DNA from: Paenibacillus uliginis N3/975
GTDB lineage: Bacteria > Bacillota > Bacilli > Paenibacillales > Paenibacillaceae
Length of the DNA stretch: 64,000 nucleotides
Direction of reading: 5' to 3'
NCBI RefSeq assembly: GCF_900177425.1
Contig: NZ_LT840184.1
Coordinates: 3,884,263 to 3,948,262 of the forward strand
The notes beneath the pieces were generated by a model that was not told where the DNA came from, ran no database searches, and saw only the letters and a program-made list of their open reading frames with translations. Of the stretch, positions 1-7,154 are shown piece by piece (position 1 is the first letter of the stretch; each line of letters begins with the position of its first letter). A program made the position numbers and the translations under genes.

Positions 1-19
1 AAAAGGAGTGCCCAATAAC

Positions 20-331
20 TTGACTACTGAACTTGAAAAAATTCTACAATCTGACACAGAAGAGCAAATCAATCGAGACATATTTCCAAAAAAGGTATAT
101 CCCGAAAATAACATTTTTCATAAAACACTTCATTATATAGGTGTGTCAATTTTTGTAATATCATTTATTGCTGGTATTGTATTTGCAAGTGAAAAAGATG
201 GTTATCATACATCTTTTTCACTTGTTACAGCTATAACATGGTGGTCTAGTGGTTTTATAAGTGGAATATCTTTTATGGCTTTTGGTGAAATTGTTAAAAT
301 CCTCCATGATATACGAGGTAAATTTCATTAA
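20..331 (+). CDS. small two-helix membrane protein, function unknown
   Basis: A protein of about 103 residues with a polar N-terminal third and two hydrophobic stretches, roughly residues 37-56 (LHYIGVSIFVISFIAGIVFA) and 70-90 (WWSSGFISGISFMAFGEI), so probably an integral membrane protein with two helices. The start is uncertain: AAAAGGAG at 1-8 is followed after 11 nt by TTG at 20, while an in-frame GTG at 8 overlaps that site and could be used only if its own binding site lies outside the window. The DNA is visibly more AT-rich than the following genes, and the gene is on the opposite strand from its neighbour. It ends at a clear terminator. I do not recognise a family. Confidence 0.6.
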   Translation: MTTELEKILQSDTEEQINRDIFPKKVYPENNIFHKTLHYIGVSIFVISFIAGIVFASEKDGYHTSFSLVTAITWWSSGFISGISFMAFGEIVKILHDIRGKFH

Positions 332-340
332 TTAATTTCG

Positions 341-369
341 ACCAGTTGTTTAAAGCAACTGGTTTTTTT
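341..369 (+). terminator. rho-independent terminator of the first gene
   Basis: The stem ACCAGTTG/CAACTGGT has a 7-nt loop and is followed directly by a run of seven T. It lies 10 nt after the stop codon of the small membrane protein. Confidence 0.85.
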
Positions 370-380
370 ATGTACGAATC

Positions 381-430
381 AAAAAAACAACCTCCCTGCC
401 GTTATCTAGATAACGACTTGGGGAGGTTGT
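381..430 (-). terminator. rho-independent terminator of ppiB
   Basis: Read on the minus strand, the stem ACAACCTCCC/GGGAGGTTGT encloses a second perfect palindrome (CGTTATCTAGATAACG, 400-415) and ends in a T run (the A run at 381-387). It lies just after the ppiB stop. Confidence 0.8.
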
Positions 431-443
431 CCATAATTTTGTA

Positions 444-878
444 TTAAGCTTCGAACACTTTAACTTCTTTCATTTTGTCGCCTGGTTTTACACTGTTTAC
501 CAATTCCATACCGCTTGTCACTTTGCCAAATACCGTATGAACGCCGTCCAGGTGAGGCTGTGGACCGTAGCAGATGAAGAACTGGCTGCCGCCAGTGTTA
601 AGGCCTGCATGCGCCATGGACAATACGCCGGTTTCATGCTTGGTTGTGTTAGTAGCCGTCTCACAGTCGATTGTATAGCCAGGACCACCTGTACCATTTC
701 CTGTCGGGCATCCCCCTTGAGCTACAAAGCCCGGGATTACACGGTGAAAGCTAAGTCCGTTATAAAAACCGCTGTTAGCCAATTTTTCGAAGTTGGCTAC
801 AGTATTAGGCGCTTCTTCAGGAAAAAAGTCAATTTCCACTGTGCCGCCGTTTTCTAACTCGATTGTACCTTTTTTCAT
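444..878 (-). CDS. ppiB: peptidyl-prolyl cis-trans isomerase, cyclophilin type
   Basis: A cyclophilin-type isomerase of 144 residues that interconverts cis and trans peptide bonds before proline. It has no signal peptide, so it should be cytoplasmic. The core motifs are visible: FHRVIPGF at 44-51 with the catalytic Arg46, QGG at 54-56, GSQFFI at 97-102, and LDGVHTVFG near 110-118 where most members read LDGKHTVFG. The length fits the small single-domain bacterial class. The ATG overlaps the stop of a 41-codon reading frame upstream (ATGA), suggesting coupled translation. A hairpin repeat lies about 120 nt upstream and a strong terminator follows. Confidence 0.95.
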   Translation of the reverse strand: MKKGTIELENGGTVEIDFFPEEAPNTVANFEKLANSGFYNGLSFHRVIPGFVAQGGCPTGNGTGGPGYTIDCETATNTTKHETGVLSMAHAGLNTGGSQFFICYGPQPHLDGVHTVFGKVTSGMELVNSVKPGDKMKEVKVFEA

Positions 879-1000
879 TTCTCTTCACTTCCCTTAGTAT
901 ATTGTTCGATCAATGACGTTCTAATCAATTCCATTTCCATGTCTTGATTACGTTCCCATTGTATCTTATTTGCAACATCTGTTGCAAACAGGTTGGCCAT
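875..1000 (-). CDS. possible 41-residue small protein upstream of ppiB
   Basis: An open frame starts at ATG 1000 and reads MANLFATDVANKIQ... to ...QYTKGSEEK. It is acidic and helical-looking, and its TGA overlaps the ppiB ATG by 4 nt, the arrangement of translationally coupled genes. It has no membrane segment or signal. Against it, no ribosome binding site precedes the ATG, which sits at the very end of a dispersed hairpin repeat, and I do not recognise the sequence. It could instead be untranslated leader. Confidence 0.4.
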   Translation of the reverse strand: MANLFATDVANKIQWERNQDMEMELIRTSLIEQYTKGSEEK

Positions 1001-1073
1001 AAGAAAAGCGTCTATCGACGTACCCTAAAGAAGGCAGACCGCACTTATTGGTAGTTTTTCTTGCGAGATAAAG
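998..1073 (-). repeat. dispersed hairpin repeat, copy 1 (ppiB leader)
   Basis: This is a copy of a repeat also found at 11970-12035, 12070-12129, 47671-47726 and 51266-51325. On the plus strand it begins CCATAAGAAAAGCGTCTATC and ends TTTTTCTTGCGAGATAAA. The part 1031-1070 matches 12090-12129 at about 32 of 39 positions. It lies upstream of ppiB in the same orientation that the other copies have to their downstream genes. Confidence 0.7.
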
Positions 1074-1087
1074 TTACAGTTACTCAG

Positions 1088-1129
1088 AAAAAAAGGATCC
1101 CCCTATACAGATGTAAGGGAGTGATCCTT
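1088..1129 (-). terminator. rho-independent terminator of lysA
   Basis: The stem AAGGATC (1093-1099) pairs with GATCCTT (1123-1129). On the minus strand it runs into seven T. It lies about 20 nt past the lysA stop. Confidence 0.75.
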
Positions 1130-1150
1130 GTTGCGGGCAGGTCAGTATAT

Positions 1151-2482
1151 CTAGCTCAATACGGTCTGCTTGTTGATACGCACAGGCACCACGTCGTGTC
1201 TGACGATGTCTTCAAGACTCTCGCGACGAACGACCAGATCACCAATACCATCTTTAACGAACACAACCGCCGGCTTGCGGATCCGGTTGTAATTGCTCGC
1301 CATGGAATAGTTGTAGGCTCCTGTACAAGCAACGGCAAGCAAGTCGCCGGATTCAACTTTGGGCAGTTCCACATCCCAGATTAGCATATCGCCGCTTTCG
1401 CAGCATTTCCCTGCAATCGAGACCTTCTCTTCAACCGGCTCATTCGCCCGATTAGCGAGAAGTGCCTCATATTGGGATTCGTACAGCGCAGGACGAGGAT
1501 TATCTGTCATGCCTCCATCAACTGCGACATATTTACGTACGCCTGGAATATCCTTGCTGGTTCCCACCGTATACAAGGTTGTTCCTGCATCGCCTACGAT
1601 ACTGCGGCCCGGTTCAACCCAAATCTCGGGAAGTTCAGGTGCAATGCCTGCAAAATGTGTCTTGACTGCGTCCGTGATCGCCTTAACATACTGTGATACA
1701 TGAAGTGGAGTATCCCCTTCCACGTAACGGATACCAAAACCACCGCCGAGATTTACCACGCTGAACGTCACGTTCAGACCTTCTTTAACAGAGCGTGTAA
1801 ATTCAGCTACACGCTGAACCGCCATTTGGAAGCCTTCCACTTCGAAAATCTGTGATCCGATATGGGAGTGCAATCCGAGAAGTTCAAGATTTGGTTGAGA
1901 CGCTGCAAGTTTCACCGCTTCATAAGCCGAGCCGTTACCAATGTCAAATCCGAATTTGGAATCGGTTTGACCGGTGGAGATATATTCATGAGTGTGTGCT
2001 TCTACACCAGGAGTTACGCGAAGCAGAATCTTCACTTGACGGCCCTTCTCAGCCGCAATAGCCTGCAGCAGATGAAGCTCTACCTCGTTGTCTACTACAA
2101 AGCAGCCGATATGGGCATCCAAAGCCATTTCGATTTCATCCGGTGTTTTGTTATTGCCGTGGAAATGTATCCGTTCCGCGGGGAACCCCGCTTCCAGAGC
2201 CGTGTAAAGCTCTCCGTCGGATACGACATCAAGGGACATCCCCTCTTCTTCCGCCAGCCGACACATAGCCATCACACAAAAAGCCTTGCTTGCATAAGCC
2301 ACCTGATATTTCAAGCCTGAAACCTTGAAAGCGTCGATATATTCTCTGCAGCGGTTACGAACCGACTGCTCGTCTACAATATAAAGAGGGGTTCCGAACT
2401 GTGCTTTTAAATCAGCTGTATCGCACCCGCCAATTTCTAGATGTCCCCGTTCATTAATTCTGCTAGTACCGTGTAAAAACAT
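1151..2482 (-). CDS. lysA: diaminopimelate decarboxylase
   Basis: This PLP enzyme decarboxylates meso-diaminopimelate to L-lysine, the last step of lysine synthesis. The 443 residues contain the alanine-racemase-type barrel with the PLP lysine in YASKAF (Lys66), the HGNNK motif, the glycine-rich phosphate loop LGGGFGIRY, WVEPGRSIV, and the C-terminal GKCCESGD segment whose Cys forms the active site across the dimer. GGAGG precedes the ATG by 9 nt. It follows spoVAF, the same order as in B. subtilis, but a gap of about 115 nt allows a separate promoter. No lysine riboswitch is present. Confidence 0.97.
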   Translation of the reverse strand: MFLHGTSRINERGHLEIGGCDTADLKAQFGTPLYIVDEQSVRNRCREYIDAFKVSGLKYQVAYASKAFCVMAMCRLAEEEGMSLDVVSDGELYTALEAGFPAERIHFHGNNKTPDEIEMALDAHIGCFVVDNEVELHLLQAIAAEKGRQVKILLRVTPGVEAHTHEYISTGQTDSKFGFDIGNGSAYEAVKLAASQPNLELLGLHSHIGSQIFEVEGFQMAVQRVAEFTRSVKEGLNVTFSVVNLGGGFGIRYVEGDTPLHVSQYVKAITDAVKTHFAGIAPELPEIWVEPGRSIVGDAGTTLYTVGTSKDIPGVRKYVAVDGGMTDNPRPALYESQYEALLANRANEPVEEKVSIAGKCCESGDMLIWDVELPKVESGDLLAVACTGAYNYSMASNYNRIRKPAVVFVKDGIGDLVVRRESLEDIVRHDVVPVRINKQTVLS

Positions 2483-2599
2483 CCCACAATTCCTCCGATC
2501 AATATTTACAAAATAAGATTATCGAATAATTGTTCACAGTATAGCAGACAACGAAACGTAAATAAAATGGATTTTTCAACATAACCTTTGTGTTATTTG

Positions 2600-4234
2600 T
2601 TATTGCTTTCTTTTTGGACTCATTTCAGGCCCCATCTTGCTGTTATCCCTGGCCTTGTTCAGAGCCGGACGTGTTCTGGAATATAGCAGCGGCTTACGAA
2701 ACAATACCTCCCCCATCGCCTTTGCACTAAATGGGATAAAAGGCCATAAATATGAGGAGTTATATGACCGGTGTGTGGTCAGCATCAGAATGAGCAGCGT
2801 CGTTCCAATCACGAACCCTTTCAACCCGAACATCGCTACTGCTATAAGAAGTGCAAGACGTACGACCCTGTTAGCTAACCCTAACTCATAACTCGGTGTC
2901 GCAAACATACCAACCGCAGCAACCGCCATATACAGCATCACTTCGTTAACAAACAATCCCGTTTTAACGGCAACATCTCCGATGAGGATTGCTGCAATCA
3001 ATCCCATGGCAGATGCCAGAGGGGTGGGTGTATGAACAGCGGCAAGGCGCATCAAATCCACCCCGAATTCGACGATTAAGAACTGCATAATAATTGGGAT
3101 TTTCCCCATTTCCCTTGGTCCCAATATATTGAGATACGGCGGTTTCAGTTCAGGATGTATGACCAGCAGCATCCATAGCGGCAAAAGAAACATCGATGCG
3201 AATATACCGCCGAAACGAATCCAGCGCAGGTAGGTGCCCATAAACGGCGTCTGTCTGTTTTCTTCTGCATGCTGGCACAGGTCAAAGAACGTCGTCGGCA
3301 TAATCATCACGCTTGGTGAGGTGTCTACCATCACTACGACTCTGCCTTCGAGCAGGTGGGAGGCGACCACGTCAGGCCGCTCTGAATAGCGGACCAGCGG
3401 ATAAGGATGCCAGCCTTTATTAACAATAGCTTCTTCCAACTGTTTGTCTCCGAGAGGTAGACCTTCTAGATCGATCTCTTGAATTTTGTGGCGGATGGCC
3501 TCCACTTGTTCCCTGTCGACAATATCATCTATGAAAATAATACACACGTCGGTTTGAGTACGTCGTCCTACCTGCATGGCTTCACAATGGAGTCCCGGAT
3601 CCCGTACACGGCGCCGGACCAGATTAATGTTCGTAACTATGGATTCAGTAAATCCGTCTCTAGCGCCGCGCACGACCCGTTCAATTGCGGGCTCTTCAGG
3701 AGACCTTGTAGGATATTTTCTCGTATCCAGCAGAATGGCTGTATGTTCACCTTCAAAAAAAACGGTACACAAGCCCGAGAGTACATTATTAATCGCTTCA
3801 CTTAGTTCAGTAATCTCCTCCACCTGAACATAAGGAATATACTGATTCTTGATCGTGGAAACGATATGATTACCTACATCCTCCGAAGTCAAATAGGTAA
3901 AACGATCTAGAATTTCCGTCAATACCACATCATTGGTAAACCCATTTAAAAACAACAGTCCCGTCTTTCTGCCGGCAACCGTCATTTCACGCAGGACGAC
4001 GTCAAAAGAAACACCAAGCCCCACTACCTCTTTCAAGATTCCCTTCAGATCTTTTAAATTGCTGGGGATTTCATCGGAACCCTGCCAATACACTACAGAT
4101 TCGTGAGTGTTGTCAGAGGATTCAGCTTCTCTCTTTTTGACTAACTCCTCCTCTTCCAATGACTTGATGACTGAAGGAGGAACTACCGGAATGTTTTCCT
4201 CTCCATAGCCTGTTGATCCCGTCTTATCATCCAT
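2600..4234 (-). CDS. spoVAF: GerA-family spore germination protein SpoVAF
   Basis: A 544-residue protein of the GerA/SpoVAF family that acts in the spore inner membrane during germination. A long soluble N-terminal region (to about residue 290) contains the family segments FDVVLREMTVAGRKTGLLFLNGF, VDTSPSVMIMPTTFFDL and VVASHLLEGRVVVMVD. It is followed by a cluster of hydrophobic helices (LRWIRFGGIFASMFLLPLW onwards) and a short basic tail. AAGGAGG lies 8 nt before the ATG, and spoVAB ends 26 nt upstream. In B. subtilis spoVAC, AD and AE lie between spoVAB and spoVAF; here they are absent. Confidence 0.92.
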   Translation of the reverse strand: MDDKTGSTGYGEENIPVVPPSVIKSLEEEELVKKREAESSDNTHESVVYWQGSDEIPSNLKDLKGILKEVVGLGVSFDVVLREMTVAGRKTGLLFLNGFTNDVVLTEILDRFTYLTSEDVGNHIVSTIKNQYIPYVQVEEITELSEAINNVLSGLCTVFFEGEHTAILLDTRKYPTRSPEEPAIERVVRGARDGFTESIVTNINLVRRRVRDPGLHCEAMQVGRRTQTDVCIIFIDDIVDREQVEAIRHKIQEIDLEGLPLGDKQLEEAIVNKGWHPYPLVRYSERPDVVASHLLEGRVVVMVDTSPSVMIMPTTFFDLCQHAEENRQTPFMGTYLRWIRFGGIFASMFLLPLWMLLVIHPELKPPYLNILGPREMGKIPIIMQFLIVEFGVDLMRLAAVHTPTPLASAMGLIAAILIGDVAVKTGLFVNEVMLYMAVAAVGMFATPSYELGLANRVVRLALLIAVAMFGLKGFVIGTTLLILMLTTHRSYNSSYLWPFIPFSAKAMGEVLFRKPLLYSRTRPALNKARDNSKMGPEMSPKRKQ

Positions 4235-4260
4235 TTACTTTACCTCCTTATTGCGGTCGC

Positions 4261-4686
4261 TTACTGTCGGTAAACAAACCAATCGAATAGAGACCCTGCA
4301 ACTTTGCCGGCTACCATCGCCATTAACAAACCCAATAAATAACCAGTCAGCTTCAGCCGCTTGGCCAAGATCGGCAGAACATTCAACACTTCGGTCAGAG
4401 CCGCTGCCAGCATACCGACAAACACACCGCAAAACAGTCCGATGATCGTACTGATCACCGGCCCCAAGGATGTTTTCCACATCCAGAAATCAGCGATCGT
4501 TCCAACTAACGAACCTGTAATCAGAGCTCCTTCATACCAGTGGACACGGTCATAGGTCCAAGTTAATTGCGATAGTCTCGGTACAATATCAAGCACAATG
4601 ATGAGCGCAATGACACCCCCGCCAACTGCAATTCCACCTGCTACCCCGAGAAGTATAGAAATCAACTGCTGCATCAGGGTGATCAT
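4261..4686 (-). CDS. spoVAB: stage V sporulation protein AB
   Basis: A 141-residue membrane protein with four or five predicted helices, typical of SpoVAB, part of the SpoVA system that moves dipicolinic acid into the forespore and out at germination. Its ATG overlaps the spoVAA stop by 4 nt, so the two are translationally coupled. Hydrophobic segments are near residues 5-35 (ILLGVAGGIAVGGGVIALII), 50-70, 75-98 (VISTIIGLFCGVFVGMLAAA) and 113-135. It carries little sequence identity beyond membrane topology, so the name rests partly on the position between spoVAA and spoVAF. Confidence 0.88.
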   Translation of the reverse strand: MITLMQQLISILLGVAGGIAVGGGVIALIIVLDIVPRLSQLTWTYDRVHWYEGALITGSLVGTIADFWMWKTSLGPVISTIIGLFCGVFVGMLAAALTEVLNVLPILAKRLKLTGYLLGLLMAMVAGKVAGSLFDWFVYRQ

Positions 4687-5348
4687 CGTTTTCCCCCTGG
4701 CTTTCTCTTTTGCATCGTCTTTTCCATCTCTACCGTTCTCATCTTCCTGTATTCTTCAGCCACAACAAATTGATCAAGGTTCTCCTGATATAGATACATC
4801 TCAACTTCAAGCGGTGTTGGCTCCTCATTCCATTTCTTTTTGAATAAATGGTTGAAGAACACCGTCATCCCGAAACCGATCCCTAATGAATAGGCAATCT
4901 GAAACAAATAGGGATGCTCATCCCGTTGTCCTGTTACCATCTCGACAATTCGGATATGCACCTCCAACATGTTTACGTCGGCGTGGAAGTTCATGATGGT
5001 CAGAGCAGAGCCAAAAAACAGAAGCAGCCAAATGACCGGAAACCAAAATCGGGATGGCTTGGCAGAAGGGCCGATGAGTTCCACTAAAGTATGGTGGTTT
5101 CCCATCGGTTCAATATGCACTTCCGGAATGAGTTGTCGAATCTTTGGAATGATCTGAATCAAGTCCATCAGAAGCCTGTTGCCGTCCTGATCTTTGGGTT
5201 GAACGAGCGGCAAGCCGCACAGCTTCTCTTCCCATTCCGGGTCGCAAATAATAAAAGCAACATCTCCGAGTTTGACGGTCTGATCTCTGGGCAGGCGGAT
5301 ACGGCTCCGCAATTGCAGAAACACCGTCGGAGTGGGATTGGCTTTCAT
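4683..5348 (-). CDS. spoVAA: stage V sporulation protein AA
   Basis: A 221-residue SpoVAA protein. It has a soluble N-terminal domain (starting MKANPTPTVFLQLRSRIR and including DVAFIICDPEWEEKL), two membrane helices near residues 105-125 (FPVIWLLLFFGSALTIM) and 150-170, and a charged C-terminal tail rich in Lys/Arg/Glu. The start is the ATG at 5348, because AAAGGAG (5357-5363) lies 8 nt upstream; an in-frame GTG at 5357 overlaps that site. A sigma-G-type promoter stands directly upstream, after the terminator that follows sigF, so the gene should be expressed in the late forespore. Confidence 0.92.
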   Translation of the reverse strand: MKANPTPTVFLQLRSRIRLPRDQTVKLGDVAFIICDPEWEEKLCGLPLVQPKDQDGNRLLMDLIQIIPKIRQLIPEVHIEPMGNHHTLVELIGPSAKPSRFWFPVIWLLLFFGSALTIMNFHADVNMLEVHIRIVEMVTGQRDEHPYLFQIAYSLGIGFGMTVFFNHLFKKKWNEEPTPLEVEMYLYQENLDQFVVAEEYRKMRTVEMEKTMQKRKPGGKR

Positions 5349-5379
5349 CCGGAACACTCCTTTACTGCTAAATTACCGT

Positions 5380-5410
5380 TAGTATGGGAAATGAATGCTC
5401 ATCCTACTCT
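5380..5410 (-). promoter_or_regulatory. sigma-G promoter of the spoVA genes
   Basis: Minus strand AGAGTA, 18 nt, CATACTA. The -10 is identical to the sigma-G/sigma-F-class consensus CATACTA, and the -35 matches TGAATA at four of six. It sits 30 nt upstream of the spoVAA start and downstream of the sigF terminator. The B. subtilis spoVA operon is sigma-G dependent. Confidence 0.75.
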
Positions 5411-5436
5411 TTTTTACCTTTCCATATGCAGGCAGC

Positions 5437-5467
5437 ACAAAAACGCCGCTCCTCAAGGAACGACGTT
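5437..5467 (-). terminator. terminator between sigF and spoVAA
   Basis: An 11-bp stem AACGCCGCTCC/GGAACGACGTT (with G-U pairs on the minus strand) has a TTGA-type loop and is followed on the minus strand by TTTTTGT. It separates the spoIIA operon from spoVAA. Confidence 0.85.
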
Positions 5468-5488
5468 TCTGACTCAGTAACTGCTACA

Positions 5489-6244
5489 CTACTGCGCAAT
5501 CTGGTTACGGATACTTTGTAATATTTTCTTCTCAAGCCTTGAGACCTGCACCTGCGATATACCAAGACGGCTGGCCACTTCAGACTGAGTCTGATCACGG
5601 TAATACCGCAAATAAACAATCAGCCGTTCGCGTTCAGACAAGCCCCCAATCGCCTCATTCAGTGCTAGCTTATCAAACCAGCGTTCCTGGGATTCGTCCG
5701 CAATCTGATCCATCAGAGTGATGGGATCTCCGTCGTTCTCGAATACCGTTTCATGGATGGAAGTTGGCGGCTTGTTCGCCTCTTGGGCGAAAACCACTTC
5801 CTCTGGTGTCACTCCGAGCTCTTCTGCCACTTCCTTAATCGTTGGCAGGCGGTCCAGGTGTTTGGAGAGCTCGTCCCGCTTTTTCCTAACTTTATTAGCC
5901 ATTTCTTTTAACGAACGGCTTACCTTGAGCGTACCATCATCACGTAAAAAACGCTGAATTTCCCCAATAATCATCGGTACGGCATACGTCGAGAACTTCA
6001 CGTCATAACTGAGATCGAATTTGTCAACGGATTTCAGAAGGCCGATACAACCGATCTGAAATAAATCCTCCGGCTCGTAACCCCGGTTCATGAACCGCTG
6101 CACAACCGACCAGACAAGACGAATATTACAGTTTACAAGCGTATCCCGGGCAACTGTGTCTCCGCTTTGGCTAAGTGCTATCAGACGCTTAACCTCCGCG
6201 TCGTCCAAATAAGTCTGCGAAGTCTTCTTCACATCGGCATCCAT
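5489..6244 (-). CDS. sigF: RNA polymerase sigma-F factor
   Basis: Sigma-F, the first forespore-specific sigma factor. The 251 residues show sigma-70 region 2 (DLFQIGCIGLLKSVDKF and YAVPMIIGEIQRFLRDDG), region 3 (IKEVAEELGVTPEEVVFAQ) and region 4 with its helix-turn-helix (SEVASRLGISQVQVSRLEKK) at the C-terminus. It follows spoIIAB by 11 nt in the canonical spoIIAA-spoIIAB-sigF operon and is followed by a strong terminator. It should be held inactive by SpoIIAB until septation. Confidence 0.98.
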   Translation of the reverse strand: MDADVKKTSQTYLDDAEVKRLIALSQSGDTVARDTLVNCNIRLVWSVVQRFMNRGYEPEDLFQIGCIGLLKSVDKFDLSYDVKFSTYAVPMIIGEIQRFLRDDGTLKVSRSLKEMANKVRKKRDELSKHLDRLPTIKEVAEELGVTPEEVVFAQEANKPPTSIHETVFENDGDPITLMDQIADESQERWFDKLALNEAIGGLSERERLIVYLRYYRDQTQSEVASRLGISQVQVSRLEKKILQSIRNQIAQ

Positions 6245-6255
6245 TTGTCCAACCC

Positions 6256-6714
6256 CTAATTATATAAAGCTTTCTTGGATTCGATCCGTTTTTTCATTTT
6301 GATCGATGTACCGGTCCCCGGCTCACTGATGACATCAAATTCGTCCATAAAGTTCTCCATGATCGTAAAGCCCATCCCTGAACGCTCAAGTTCAGGCTTA
6401 GACGTGTAAAGCGGCTGCTTAGCCATTTCCAGATCATCGATGCCATGCCCATTGTCCTCAATGACAAGAATGATCATATCCCCGTCGATCGCGGCTTCAA
6501 TCTTCACTACACCCTCCGGGTTACTGTCATAACCGTGGATAATGCAGTTTGTAACCGCTTCTGACACGACTGTCTTCAAATCACTGAGTTCATCCATTGT
6601 CGGATCAAGCTGAGATATAAACGCAGCCACAGCTACTCGGGCAAAGGATTCATTTTCCGATTTTGCGGCAAACTCCAGAGTCATGAAATTATGCTGCGTT
6701 TTCCCTTCACTCAT
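6256..6714 (-). CDS. spoIIAB: anti-sigma-F factor and serine kinase SpoIIAB
   Basis: SpoIIAB binds sigma-F and phosphorylates SpoIIAA. In 152 residues the GHKL ATPase motifs are intact: N-box SEAVTNCIIHGY (51-62), G1 box EDNGHGI (86-92) and G2 box RSGMGF (111-116). The segments QLDPTMDEL and ARQPL-like MAKQPLYTSKPELERSGMGFTI closely resemble the B. subtilis protein. Compared with that protein the N-terminus is longer by about six residues; MTLEF at residue 11 is an alternative start. The reading frame overlaps spoIIAA by 4 nt. Confidence 0.97.
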   Translation of the reverse strand: MSEGKTQHNFMTLEFAAKSENESFARVAVAAFISQLDPTMDELSDLKTVVSEAVTNCIIHGYDSNPEGVVKIEAAIDGDMIILVIEDNGHGIDDLEMAKQPLYTSKPELERSGMGFTIMENFMDEFDVISEPGTGTSIKMKKRIESKKALYN

Positions 6715-7064
6715 GACACTACCTCCAAACCCGAGAGTGCAGTACTCTCGTTCTCATAAATGGGCATGATCTTAAACAACCCTGACATTTCAAGCAGACG
6801 ATACACCGGCGCATTAACGTCACACAGAGCCATTTTCCCGCCCTTTTGTTTGATGAACTTGTACCGCCCGAGAATAACGCCCAGTCCCGAGCTGTCCATG
6901 AACTCAAGATCCTTCAGGCTGAACACTAGGTGCTCTGTCTGACGGCGCTGGATAGCTTCATCCAGCTGCATCCGGACATGATCGGCGGTATGATGATCCA
7001 GTTCCCCTGAAAGTCTGACGATCAGCACATGCCGCTGGTGCTCCATTTCAACATGCAGATTCAT
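6711..7064 (-). CDS. spoIIAA: anti-anti-sigma factor SpoIIAA
   Basis: SpoIIAA is a STAS-domain protein that frees sigma-F by binding SpoIIAB when unphosphorylated. The 117 residues contain the STAS signature LEFMDSSGLGVILGRY; Ser58 in D57-S58-S59-G60 corresponds to the serine phosphorylated by SpoIIAB. A sigma-H-like promoter lies in the 90 nt gap after dacF, so the operon can be switched on at the start of sporulation and again by read-through from dacF. Confidence 0.97.
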   Translation of the reverse strand: MNLHVEMEHQRHVLIVRLSGELDHHTADHVRMQLDEAIQRRQTEHLVFSLKDLEFMDSSGLGVILGRYKFIKQKGGKMALCDVNAPVYRLLEMSGLFKIMPIYENESTALSGLEVVS

Positions 7065-7097
7065 GTTTGCTCACTCTCCTCCCTACATGAACAAAGA

Positions 7098-7125
7098 TTT
7101 CTACGCCTGCAAAAGACTTTCCTGC
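7098..7125 (-). promoter_or_regulatory. sigma-H promoter of the spoIIA operon
   Basis: Minus strand GCAGGAAAG, 12 nt, GTAGAAA, compared with the sigma-H consensus RnAGGAwWW and RnnGAAT. It stands 34 nt before the spoIIAA ATG. The B. subtilis spoIIA operon is transcribed by sigma-H with Spo0A; a partial 0A box (TGTCGGG) is seen just upstream near 7127-7135. Confidence 0.7.
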
Positions 7126-7154
7126 CCCCCGACAAAACTAGAAGAAAACCCCTA

